64,000 nucleotides of DNA from Karalla daura (Eukaryota; Chordata; Actinopteri; Chaetodontiformes; Leiognathidae), in the NCBI GenBank assembly GCA_029224185.1, contig CM055191.1:25042305-25106304 (forward strand), written 5' to 3'. The stretch's first letter is position 1. Each line of letters starts with the position of its first letter. This document shows positions 54,345 to 64,000 of this stretch, in pieces. Under the pieces are notes generated by a model. It saw only the letters and a list, made by a program, of their open reading frames with translations. It searched no databases and was not told where the DNA came from. A program made the position numbers and the translations under genes.

Positions 54345-55000
54345 AAGGGGCACTTTACACAACAACGCTTGCGGCTGAAAAACGCAAAATATTTTATCGG
54401 ACGTCCGTATTGTTTTGATGGAAACTGTGTTTTCGGGGGTTGAAAATGCAAAAAAGTGAAAACACCCTTCAGAGTGAAAATCTTAGAAACACACCACCCT
54501 CTCCGTCATCTTGTAAAGGATGAAAAACACAAAACATGTGGGGACACCGGCCTTGGGGGGGGCCGGGGGGAGTTGTCGATCATCGGACAAGGGGGGGTGT
54601 TAGAAAGAGAACGGGTCTAAGACCCGTTCTCTTTCTGCTCTGCTCGCTTACTTGCCCTCTCTCTCTCTCTCTCTCTCTCCCTCTCTCTCTCCCTCTATTC
54701 CTCTCCCTCTCTCTGCTCTCCACAACTTTTTTCTCTCCCATCAAGAATCGGGGACACACTGAGGGTCAGCTTTAGCCGGGGATAGGGCGGCCTAATCGGA
54801 CACTATCCCCGGAAATCCGGGACATCTGGTCACCCTAGTGCAAATTGCATCTATATATATGAAATTTCACACACTTTTGCATTTCCATGTGTACACAGAT
54901 TTATCCCAGAAACGCTCATCTAAATGTGGAACTTAAAGTGAGAACGAAACGCCACTTTTGTGTTTTGCTTCAGATAGTTTCCGTGTAAAGGTAGCCTAAG
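54345..55000. repeat. MITE (TTTACAC ends) with nested second element
   Basis: GGGGCACTTTACACAACAAC at the left and TTTCCGTGTAAAGGTAGCC at the right are loosely inverse, with CGGACGTCCG and ATGGAAAC motifs inside. The middle (about 54480-54838) ends GACATCTGGTCACCCTAGTG, the TAGGGTGACCAGATGTCC-type terminus, so one element seems inserted in another. Lies in grik2 intron 2. Confidence 0.5.
54602..54636. repeat. Perfect 17-bp inverted repeat, 1-base loop
   Basis: AGAAAGAGAACGGGTCT, A, then AGACCCGTTCTCTTTCT. A CT-rich run follows at 54655-54720. Confidence 0.95.
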
Positions 55001-55503
55001 TCACAGAGCCAAAAATAGCTGCTTATGTGTGCTGTGTGTAATATGTTCTAAGTAAGGCTGTTTTGTTGCATGAGTGCATGAAAATGGAACTTGGAATGTT
55101 GTGTTTTCTGCAGTAAAGGGAGAATTGTAAATATTTCTGTGCATAAACCTAGCCGCTATAAGACCATGTTTTAATAATAACAATTACCTGCCAACCAACA
55201 ACCACTGAAAAGAGCAGCACTGTCATAGTGACAGTTTTCTAATCAGTATTTCAAGCAGATGAACATTGAATGTGATTGAATTAAAACTACACTAAAGGGT
55301 TTTTGGTACTCTGTTGTACTTTTAAAATTCTGTAACTCAGGAGAACAAGAATAATTTTGACACAAACAATACTTGGTGGTTTCTCTCAGCTTGTTCCTCC
55401 TTCAGCTTCTGAACTATGTAGCCTCATATCAATCAAATGGACCTGCCATCATGAACACAATGTGAAGGAAGGAGCTCATTTATAAAATATTTCTCTTCTT
55501 CAG
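55001..55503. other. grik2 intron 2, unassigned
   Basis: No separate feature seen before the exon 3 acceptor. Confidence 0.4.
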
Positions 55504-55761
55504 CTTGTGACCAGCTCTCTCTTGGCGTGGCTGCCATCTTTGGTCCATCACACAGTTCTTCTGCCAATGCAGTCCAATCCATTTGCAATGCCCTGGGGGT
55601 GCCACACATACAGACCAAGTGGAAGCACCAGGTGTCGGACAACAGGGACATCTTCTATGTCAGTCTATACCCAGACTTCACCTCCCTCAGCCAGGCCGTC
55701 CTGGACCTGGTCCAATTTTTCAAGTGGAAAACAGTCACTGTTGTTTATGATGACAGTACTG
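55504..55761 (+). CDS. grik2: grik2 coding exon 3 (amino-terminal domain)
   Basis: Acceptor TTCTTCAG|CT, donor ACTG|GTAAGA, 258 bp, phase 1 to 1. It reads ACDQLSLGVAAIFGPSHSSS, AVQSICNALGVPHIQT and LDLVQFFKWKTVTVVYDDST, the leucine/isoleucine/valine-binding-protein-like lobe of the receptor. These words are almost invariant in vertebrate GRIK2, and GPSHSSSANAV with KWKTVTVVYDDSTG favours GRIK2 over GRIK1. The exon continues the frame from exon 2 with no lesion. Confidence 0.96.
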
Positions 55762-56032
55762 GTAAGACCTGCTTCTTTTCTATTTTCAGTTCCAATTTTA
55801 AATTAGAACTACCTAAATGTAGCATACATTGGACCAACAAAAAGGTCTCCAACATACTAGAATCGTTGAGCTCATGTTCCCAAGCATGCACAGAAGTTGA
55901 GTGCCCTGGAGTACTTTGTGCTGTAGGTCACATTTGACAAGTGTGTGTGTGCTGTTACTACATTCAAAATCATTACATCCAGACTGTATCAAAATGTAAT
56001 TAATGTGATTTGACTGTCAAGTACTTAAATGC

Positions 56033-56072
<40 letters not shown>
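56033..56072. repeat. (TG)n microsatellite
   Basis: TG run in grik2 intron 3. Confidence 0.9.
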
Positions 56073-56073
<1 letters not shown>

Positions 56074-56439
56074 GCCATGGTAATAACCCCTGTCAAGCTG
56101 TGGGGGAGGCAGGGGCCAGTTGACCACATGGTCTGAGAAGGCACTGATAAAAAACCATACGTTCATCACCATTTTAAAGTTTAAATTACGTTTCTTTGTC
56201 AAGGTATTTCTGATGGTTGTTTGAGGGTGTTTTTTTTCTGCCTTTCCCTTTTAGTCTTAAAGGAGAAAAACAGCAGTGCATGAGTGGTTAACATTTTGCT
56301 TTAGGGAGATAATGCTTGCGCCTATCAGAAATATGATTATTAAATAATCTCAAATTCTGAGGAGGAGCTCTCTGTCACTGATTTTGAATTCGCAAGGAGA
56401 AATGTGCACAGACAACACTTAAACATTAAATGATACATG

Positions 56440-56940
56440 AGGTAGATTAACAATTTATTCATATGAAATTAATAACTGAATGAATGAATGAACAACAGAA
56501 TAGATGGAAACAGTGAGTGGACTAATACCTGAAATTTTGAAGATAGTCGAAGGGTATGGTAATTTCAATGAACAGAAGGACAAAGGGAGATGCAATAATT
56601 TGGATCAGGAATGCAGCTGTCTGTTAATGTTCTGGAGACCACTCAGAAAGCGGATGGTCCGCCCGCAGGTTATCCTTAACCAGGGGGTTAATCCAGACAG
56701 TGAGTACAACAGTGGATGCTCCACTGCACTGGTTCCGCAGGTGGTGTTCTCAGGCAGATCTTGCTTCGTCCAGATGATTCAGAGCCACCAAAATTATTAT
56801 ATGCACATAAGAAAAATATAAAAATGGGGTACAATCTTAGAGCATTCCTAGGACTGTGTTGCAAGAAGAATAAGTTCCAAAGTCTTAAGACAAATTTAAC
56901 AAAATTAAATAAGCTGCAAAAATATATGACAAAGTAGAAG
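56440..56940. repeat. Repeat family R3, copy 1 (intron 3)
   Basis: GCAGGTTATCCTTAACCAGG, CTGCACTGGTTCCGCAGGT, GAGCATTCCTAGG and GACAAATTTAACAAAATTAA recur in the same order and orientation at 59640-60300. No coding capacity. Confidence 0.75.
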
Positions 56941-56944
56941 CAAC

Positions 56945-57551
56945 CTCCAAGCACCTCCAAGTCCGAGGCCATGGATCTCGACCGGAAAAAGGTGGCTTAC
57001 CCCTTTCAGGTCGGGGGAGGGTCCCTGCCTCAGGTGGAGGAGTTTAAGTATCTCGGGGTCTTGTTCACGAGTGAGGGAAGGATGGAGTGGATGGATTGGT
57101 GCAGCGGCTGCAGTAATGCGGTCGCTGTATTGATCTGTTGATCTGGTGAAGAAAGAGCTGGGCCGAAAGGCAAAGCTCTCGATTTACCGGTCAATCTACA
57201 TTCCTTCCCTCACCTATGGTCATGAACTTTGGGTCATGAATGAAAGAACGAGATCCTAGATACAAACGGCCAAAATGAGTTTTCTCTGCAGGGTGGTGGG
57301 GCGCCCTCTTAGAGATAGGGTGAGGAGCTCTGTCACCCGGGAGGAGCTCGGAGTAAAGTCGCTGCTCCTCCACATTGAGAGGAGCCAGCTGAGGTGGCTC
57401 GGGCATCTGCATCGGATGCCTCCTCGACGCCTCCCTAGGGAAGTGTTCCAGGCATGTCCCACCAGGGGAAGACCCAGGACACGTTGGAGTGACTCTGTCG
57501 CCCGGCTGCCCTGGGAACATCCGGATAAGCAGAAGAAGATGGATGGATAAA
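56945..57551 (+). mobile_element. Non-LTR retrotransposon 3' end (RTE/Rex3-like?)
   Basis: LPQVEEFKYLGVLFTSEGRM, then KKELGRKAKLSIYRSIYIPS, THGHELWVMNE-like relics and a clean frame MSFLCRVVGRPLRDRVRSSV, LLLHIERSQLRWLGHLHRMP. The RWLGH motif and the GGATGGATA tail are typical of a very abundant fish LINE. Clade from memory only. 5'-truncated, with lesions in the first half. Confidence 0.7.
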
Positions 57552-57739
57552 AGTATTAAAAGAAAGCAAAATATAGCTGCAGCAATACAGGGTCCAAGCA
57601 GGTCATACGTCAAAACCATAGACTGTATATTGGTAAAAAATCAAAGCATAAAGAGTAACACATGAAGCAATGTAGGGCAAGGCACAAAGTCGTGTAATTA
57701 CAGCGACCCGCTGACCTGCTTGGACCCCGTCTTGCTGCT

Positions 57740-59110
57740 TGCAGCTACATTTAGGGTCTGAACAACAAAGTTGCAAGAACCCTCTTAAAACTACCATCTT
57801 TCTTTTTATTACTATTATCATTATTATTATTATTATTATTATTTATTTTTTTTTAGGCTGCAAAGAACGCTTTTTTGGGGGCCTCAACATCCTTGAAAAC
57901 AGACCATTTTTGACATGCATGCCATATGGTACCCATCGTAGAGAGACTGTTAATTATCACAGAATCACAGGGTTTCAACCCAGCCCAAAAGAGATTCCTC
58001 TTCAAAATGTATTAAAAAACAGAAGAGTCTTGGAATGGCCTACGAAGTACATTAACCCTGCGGTTGCCAGAACCCAGATGGGCGCAAATGTGCTCACAGC
58101 TAGTTGCATCTTAATTATTATTATTATTGTTATTATTATTATTATTATTAGGGTCCGGCCAACAAAGTTGCAAGGAACCTATTGTATCTGTTATGTTTCT
58201 TTTTTATTATTATTTTATTTCTTTATGTATTTATTTTTTAAAGATTTTTTTGGGGCTTTTAGCCTTTATTTGGATAGGACAGCTGAAGGGAGACAGGAAG
58301 AATGGGGAGAGAGATATGGGGAGGATTGGGAAATGACCTCAGGCCGGAATCGAACCTGGGTCCCCGGGTTCATGGTACGGCGCCTCTCCGTCCTGAAGTA
58401 AATTCCATTTTAGGAGGCCTGAAAATGCTCAAAAACTCACAATTTTTGGCATACACAAAAATGTACATGTACAAATATCAATTTTCTATTTTAGAAGGAG
58501 CTGTTCCTAGGGCTTTTGCCCGATTGACCTCAAACTAGGTAAAAATCTTCCAGAGACCATGGTGACCAACATTTGTCAAAAGAATTTCTGTAGGTCAAAG
58601 GACATGATTGCTACAATGTGGCAAAATTGACCACATCAGCTTCATTCCACTTGTAATACATGCAGAACAAGTTGGTTAAACTACATTATAAATGCACTTA
58701 GGCTACCACCAATGGTATCCGTGTGGCTTGCATGACTAGCAATCCCTCACCATGTATAACGAGTGGCTTTGTGCCGGCTTCAAGGAAGCCCTTTCATCAT
58801 GAAAATTGGTACACTGATTGAGGACAGAGAGCTCTGACGTTTGATAAGGGCATAGTCCATGGTGGTCCAAAATGCAAAACATTTTTTTTTACTTCATGGG
58901 CAAAAAAAAATTGGTATGCAAATATATCCTAAAGAGATATGCAAAAAAGTCTATTGACATGATGACCGTAAACTGACAGGAAGTCAGCCATTTTCATTTG
59001 AATTTTTAAATTCCAAAAACATCTCCTCCGAGGGGGTTAGCCCAATTGACTTCAAATTTGGCACAGATCATCTACAGACCAAGCTGAGAAAGTTTTATGT
59101 AAGGAATTTG
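57740..59110 (+). repeat. Dispersed repeat family R1, copy 3 (with (ATT)n)
   Basis: AACAAAGTTGCAAGAACCC (57768) and again AACAAAGTTGCAAGGAACC (58160), each close to an ATT/TTA microsatellite (57812-57846, 58112-58150). CCAGAGACCATGGTGACCAA follows at 58542. It ends about 190 bp before grik2 exon 4. Confidence 0.7.
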
Positions 59111-59303
59111 ATTTTCTCAAACGGATTTTGGGCAGGTCAAGACACATTATATTCTTCATTCATATATTTTTTATATTCCTTTTAGGAAATGTATTGGTGT
59201 ATTGCAGTTACAACTGGGCAAATTTTTCATTTACCAATGACTCTTGGTGTAAAACAGAAACAAACATGAACAAAACATTTTCTTTGTCTTCATTTCCCAA
59301 CAG

Positions 59304-59485
59304 GATTGATCCGGTTGCAAGAACTTATAAAGGCACCCTCGCGGTACAACATCCGATTAAAAATACGCCAATTGCCTGCCGAGACGAAAGATGCCAAGCC
59401 ACTGTTAAAGGAAATGAAGCGAGGCAAGGAATTTCACATCATCTTCGACTGTGGCCATGAAATGGCAGCTGGAATCCTGAAGCAG
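59304..59485 (+). CDS. grik2: grik2 coding exon 4 (amino-terminal domain)
   Basis: Acceptor CCAACAG|GA, donor CAG|GTGTGT, 182 bp, phase 1 to 0. It encodes LIRLQELIKAPSRYNIRLKI, RQLPAETKDAKPLLKEMKRG and FDCGHEMAAGILKQ. With exons 1-3 it gives 238 codons in one open frame. The next conserved exon (expected to begin near ALAMGMM) is not present before base 64000, so the gene runs off the window. Similar repeats lie on both sides of this exon (56440-56940 and 59640-60300). Confidence 0.95.
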
Positions 59486-59639
59486 GTGTGTATACCTGTG
59501 TTTCTGTCTGCACGTTGATTGTATGTCACAAGGTACTTTGGGGGTCTTGTTTGGAACTTTGAGCATTTCCCCTTGGAAATGTGCCTGTGCCTATATTGTA
59601 ACTTAAAATTACATCACTCAGAGATCAGGTAGGCTAAAC

Positions 59640-60300
59640 CTATGGTAATCTCAAGGAAAAGAGGACAAAGGGAGAAGGAATAATTTGGAATTACTGAATC
59701 TAAATTTGGATTGGAATAAGCAATCCTCCTAGACGAACTCAAACTCTGACCATGACTCAGCCGCAGCAAATGCGGTTATCTGTGCCTTACTGAGGAGCCA
59801 CCGGCTTGTCAGCTGCAGGAACAGGGATGCAGCTATTGGGATTGGCCTTTCGGGACGTGGTTGGTCCGGCTGCAGGTTATCCTTAACCAGGGTTAATCCA
59901 GAAAGCTAGTATGACAGTAGATGATCTGCTGCGCTGGTTCCACAGGTCGGAGTCTCAGGCTGATCGGGCTCCTCAATAGGTCCAGATGATCTAGGTTCTG
60001 GCAGGGCTGATTTCAATTGGTATTAATGAGTTGCGCTGATGGTTAGTCTAAGAGTCTTATTTATTCCCCTGGAATGTGAAAAATAAGAAGGTTGAAAATA
60101 ATCTTGCAGGTCTTTGATCTTATCTACAAAAAATATTGCTAGTGCGTAAGAAAAACCTAAAAACGGAAAACAAACACGGAGCGTTCCTAGCTTTACATGT
60201 TGCAAACAGAAAAAGTTACAAAGTTTTCAGACAAATTTAACTAAACTGCAAAAACATGAGATGAAGTAAAAGATTATTACAGGAAAGTCAAAAAAGAAAC
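59640..60300. repeat. Repeat family R3, copy 2 (intron 4)
   Basis: Same-orientation copy of 56440-56940, with GCAGGTTATCCTTAACCAGG and GACAAATTTAACTAAACTGC. The two copies bracket exon 4. Confidence 0.75.
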
Positions 60301-60435
60301 AAATAAGTGGCAAGAAAGCTAGCAAGCATTTTACACTGGGAGTTGCATGGATTGCATGTCCACTTCCACAAACATGTCTTGATTCAAATTATTATTAGAG
60401 CCTTTTTTTAAAATTAAGTATAGTAAATTTTATTA

Positions 60436-60454
60436 ATATATATATATATATCAT

Positions 60455-60488
<34 letters not shown>

Positions 60489-60490
60489 AT
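60436..60490. repeat. (AT)n microsatellite
   Basis: AT-rich tract of TATATA runs. Confidence 0.9.
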
Positions 60491-61500
60491 AGACGGCAAC
60501 ACAACAGACATAACAGCAGCATCAGCAGGAGCATCAGCAGGAGCAGCTGCAGTCACGTCAGGCAACAGCTGAGTTCCTTTTGTAGTAGCAACAGTGGGAG
60601 CAAGAGCAACAGAAATTGTTGTTCCCATTCTCACTGCTGCCAGTAGTTGCAATGGCTCGGCAGCAATATCTCACCGGCTGCAGAGAGGAGAGGGGGAAAG
60701 AGAGGGACAGCAGCAACAGCAGACAGCAACAAGTGACAGCCATGAGCTGCGATGGCTCTGTAACATAATGGTTGGAACCACATCAATGACAACACTCAAC
60801 CTAACATAACATTGCGACACAATCTTGTGTGTGCGTTTATGCGTGTTTTTGTCAGTGTGTGTGCAGCAGGTAGGTGAGAGGTCCCTTATGTGCATGGTTG
60901 CACCTGTGTGCACACCTTCACGTTGAACTACATCGGTGAGAGATTTGTCACTAGGCTTCAGTGGGAAGGAACAGGAATCACCCCTGCACACAGTCCGAGG
61001 CAGCAGTGGGGCAGGAGGCTGGGCTGGGTGTACCCGTCCAAGTCACGAGTGCAAACCCTGCGGTGAGGCCGGCTGGGCTCCGGGGCACGAGTCCCCCCTG
61101 CACACTTGACACCAGAACAATGGTGGAGTGGTGGGCAGTGGGCCCACAGGCTAGGCCCGCCGTCCCCAGCAGCAAGTAGAAACTGTACAACGGGAAGCAA
61201 TAGGAAAAGGTCTCAGTTTTCCAAATTTATACTGAAATATAACAGTACAGCAAAGGTTAATTGTCACCTAGAGCACTGGGGCAGTCTTCCTTTCCTTGAC
61301 CTCAACAGAGTGATGTCAGTTCAAGAAGTCTGTCCATCCTCTTTCCCTATGTTTTTATCCCAGGGTCCATTACTGCTGCACCCCCAGAGCGTTCCCTTGT
61401 CAATTGATTGTTTCACCTGACTACATTCTCCTTCTCCTGTCCTTCCCTGACTCCATTGCCCTGGAGATGTGATGGACCAGGTGTGGCAGTTTTGAACCTA
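60491..61500. other. grik2 intron 4, unassigned
   Basis: Relatively GC-rich, with CAG/AGCAG-rich DNA at 60510-60730, but the frames have no recognised domain and no splice pattern. Confidence 0.35.
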
Positions 61501-61506
61501 CTAGAT

Positions 61507-64000
61507 CAGGGGTCAGCAACCTTTTTTATCAAAAGACCCACCCCCCTCCAAAAAAAAATGTGACAGGAGCCGCAAAAAATTACAGAGTTTATAAACTTCT
61601 AAAAGTTTTAATCTTTATTTAAATTTTAACAGTTGGAACCACAGAATACAACAAACAAGCCCACTTTAATATATAATATGTTTAATAGTAGTAACTCATG
61701 CGTTCTCCCGTCCTCTTCGGGTTTGTTGGCAGCCAGCCAATGATCAATGGACGCACCTTAAAATACAAAAAAAACTACATCAGTTCTGAGTATGAGTATT
61801 TAAAAAAAAAGCTTATAAAATTATGTTGTTCTTACCTGTTTAGTGGGATTTCTGTGTCTGCATTTCCCTGCAGATCTTCCCTATGTCGGCGCTGGAAGAT
61901 GTGACTTTCATCTTCATGCAGGACTGTAGAGTCTCATTGGTGAAGCGGTATTTGGACTTTATAATGTTCATGCTTGAGAAAACTTGCTCACAAAAGTAAG
62001 TTGAGCCAAAGATAGATAGGACTCGAAATGCACACCTTTTCATGTTGATGTAGGTGTCAGGAATGGCATTCCATGTTGCAAAAATAAGTTTGTCGGGTTG
62101 GCGTAGTTTTTCCATATCACTCCATTTGTGCTCTTTAGCGAGAGTAGCCCTCTGACGGACGACTTCTTCAAGATCCGCTGACAGGGATTTGAACTTGTTA
62201 ACCCACAAAACTTTATCCGCAATATCGGCCAGTTCAATTTCTAGATCAGGCTTACTTAGTCCTGTGAATGCAGATGTGTTCAGCAGGGATGGGTCGCTGT
62301 TCAGTGGTGCGACAGGGAAAGAGAGAGTGTGTTTCTCCTTTCTGAACTCACTGAATCTTTCTCCAAATGCAGCTTGCATTGCAGTAATGGCACAGTGGAA
62401 ATAATCACAGTTTATGTGATTGTTTGCTCCTTTGAACTCTCTTAGGGAGGGGAAGTGAGAGAGCGTACCATTTTGTACATCTCTGGCGAACACTGTCATC
62501 TTGCGCTCAAATGCCAAAATCTCCTCCAGCATGTGCAGTGCCGTGCTTCCCTGTCCTTGGAGATTTTTATTCAGCATGTTCAAGTAACTTGTCATGTCCA
62601 CAATGAAGTAAAACTTTTCCAGCCAAGATGGGTCTTCCAGTTCAGGATAGCTGAGGCCTTTACTTCCCAAGAAGGTATTTACGTGCTCCAGACAGGCAGC
62701 GGAGCGTTTCAGCACCTCCCCCCTGGACAGCCACCGGACTCTGTTGTGCAGCAGGAGATCTGAATACGTATTTTCAACTTCTTCTAACAATGAACAAAAC
62801 TGTCGGTGGCTTAATCCATTTGCAATTATTTTGTTCACTATCTTGATAACAAGGTTCATTACTTCCACACATTCAGGGGGAAATGTTTGTGCGCAAAGTG
62901 CTTCTTGGTGGATAATGCAGTGAAACATCATCAGATCTCGGCCCAGTGATTTTTTAAGTAAATTCACAAAGCCCTTCTGTGCTCCTCTCATACTTGGTGC
63001 CCCGTCAGTAGATACCGACACTAGGTGAGTGGTGTTTATCCCTTTATCTTTTAGACAACTCACAACAGCATCACAAATGTCCTGCCCCCGAGTTTGGCCC
63101 TTAAGCGGTATGAGTTCAGTCAGTTCTTCCTGCGGCCCATCAGCATTGGCGTACCTGCATAACAGTGCTATCTGCTCAACATCGTTTACATCACTTGACT
63201 CATCACAGGCAATTGAAAATGCTTGAGATGATGTAATGTCATGTCAATGTCATGCTCACTACTGATATTTGCAGCCATTTTAATGGTCCTGTCCTTAACA
63301 GTCTTTACAGGGAGAGGCATGTCTTTAATTTTCTGAACAATTTCCTTTTTGTTTTTAAAATCTGAGAATAGATGCTCTGATATTTGAATAAACGTTTCTT
63401 TTATGTGTTCTCCATCTGTGAACGGCTTACCCCTCTTTACGATATCCTGAGCTGCCAAAAACCTAGCAGCTGTAGTTGACTGTGGGGAGGTGATCCATTT
63501 TTTGAAAGATAGTTTTCTCTCTTCAGCTTGTCGTTGCAATTCCAAAATTGCTCTCTGGCGCTCATCTTTGGTTGGGTATTTTTCAGCAAATGCTAAATGC
63601 TTGCTTTGAAAATGTCTTTCAACGTTACTTTTTTTGTTGTTTGATAGTTTCTCGCTACATATCAAGCACACAGGTAAGCCAGCGTCATTAGCGGTGAATG
63701 CAAAAGCAGATGTCCACGCTGCATTAAACTCTCTATTTTCTTCCGACACTTTTCTTTTTTGGGCTCTTTTCATGCTTACAGTGGTAGGGTTTCCCGCCAT
63801 GGTCCCGTCAGCAAGTAAAGGCGACGGCTGCTGACGTTGATGTGACATATATTTTAAGTGGCGAATTATAAAAAAAAAAACTTTATTTAGATGGTATCAA
63901 CTAAAACCCCAGGGGAATTGTGCAACAAAATGAACACATAGGGCCTGATTTACTAAGATCCCAAATAAGGGGCGCTAAATTGCGTGCTCCTGGTAAGGTT
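61507..64000 (-). mobile_element. hAT transposon, nearly complete, right end not seen
   Basis: The terminus CAGGGGTCAGCAACCTTTTT at 61507 is the classic end of a vertebrate hAT group. The transposase gene fills 61840-63848 on the - strand. The matching inverse terminus is not visible before 64000. GGGCCTGATTTACTAAGATC at 63943 may be a different element next door. Confidence 0.8.
61840..63848 (-). pseudogene. hAT transposase, about 670 codons, one frameshift
   Basis: The first frame (63848-63186) gives a zinc-finger N-terminus: CLICSEKLSNNKKSNVERHF, HLAFAEKYP. The second (63063-61840) gives the catalytic RNase H-like region (THLVSVSTDGAPSMRGAQKG, HCIIHQEALCAQTF, VRWLSRGEVLKR) and the C-terminal dimerisation motif (SIFGSTYFCEQVFSSMNIIK). 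It resembles the GTF2IRD2/FAM200-type group. The frames are separated by one 11-bp tandem duplication (63235-63256). Otherwise the length and domains are full, so this is the youngest-looking transposon here. Confidence 0.88.

Noticed and set aside
57739..58401. A 220-codon + strand ORF
   Set aside because: It is translated microsatellite (poly-Ile from ATT repeats) plus repeat R1, with no domain.
53695..59485. Assigning the receptor exons to grik1 or grik3
   Set aside because: The words GAEELAF, GPSHSSSANAV, QFFKWKTVTVVYDDSTG and DTK/ETKDAKPLLKEMKRGKEF fit GRIK2 better than what I recall for GRIK1 or GRIK3. A fish-specific duplicate cannot be excluded.
60395..61200. Several overlapping ORFs in the CAG-rich, GC-rich stretch
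   Set aside because: Open frames on both strands overlap the same bases, with low complexity and no domain.
59486..64000. A fifth grik2 exon
   Set aside because: I looked for the conserved continuation after GILKQ (AxxMGMM...) on the + strand and did not find it before the window end.

Overview
The window is teleost fish nuclear DNA. A conserved vertebrate neuronal gene is split by very long introns. Between the exons lie fish-type non-LTR retrotransposons (L1, L2 and jockey/CR1-like), hAT, Tc1, PIF/Harbinger, piggyBac-type and CACTG-ended DNA transposons, decayed LTR elements, tRNA-SINE-like repeats and long TG/TA microsatellites. No bacterial, viral, rRNA, tRNA or CRISPR features were seen.

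Backbone gene: coding exons 1-4 of grik2 (kainate-type glutamate receptor) lie on the + strand at 5781-5886, 53695-53862, 55504-55761 and 59304-59485. All four have canonical splice sites and compatible phases, and together they give 238 codons from the signal peptide into the amino-terminal (LIVBP-like) domain. The rest of the gene lies beyond base 64000. Intron 1 is about 47.8 kb and holds most of the mobile DNA.

Most notable locus: an apparently intact seven-exon gene on the - strand inside grik2 intron 1 (ATG at 37178, stop at 33457). It predicts a 364-residue protein with an N-terminal W/Y-rich module, a coiled coil, a Ser/Pro linker and a C-terminal BEN domain. Every intron is GT-AG and the frame is open throughout, while nearly every transposon ORF around it is broken. 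Head-to-head with it, on the + strand, is the C-terminal part of a CACTA/EnSpm-like transposase (37485-38587).

Region by region: 1-2340, telomere-like repeat and a deleted Gypsy-type LTR element. 3.6-5.8 kb, dispersed repeats, then the GC-rich grik2 5' region. 7.3-15.2 kb, SINE-like repeats, an L1 3' end, two LINE copies and a Harbinger copy. 15.2-20.1 kb, a gag-like retroelement split by a 2.76 kb CACTG-ended transposon. 20.3-26.2 kb, three hAT derivatives, tandem repeats and a palindrome-rich element. 26.4-32.6 kb, Harbinger element, fold-back MITE, LTR element, L2 LINE. 33-38.6 kb, BEN gene and CACTA-like transposase. 38.7-49.1 kb, L2, gag plus LTR-like DNA, Tc1 element, LTR-like block, dispersed repeat. 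50-64 kb, grik2 exons 2-4 among repeats, ending in a nearly complete hAT transposase broken by one 11-bp duplication.
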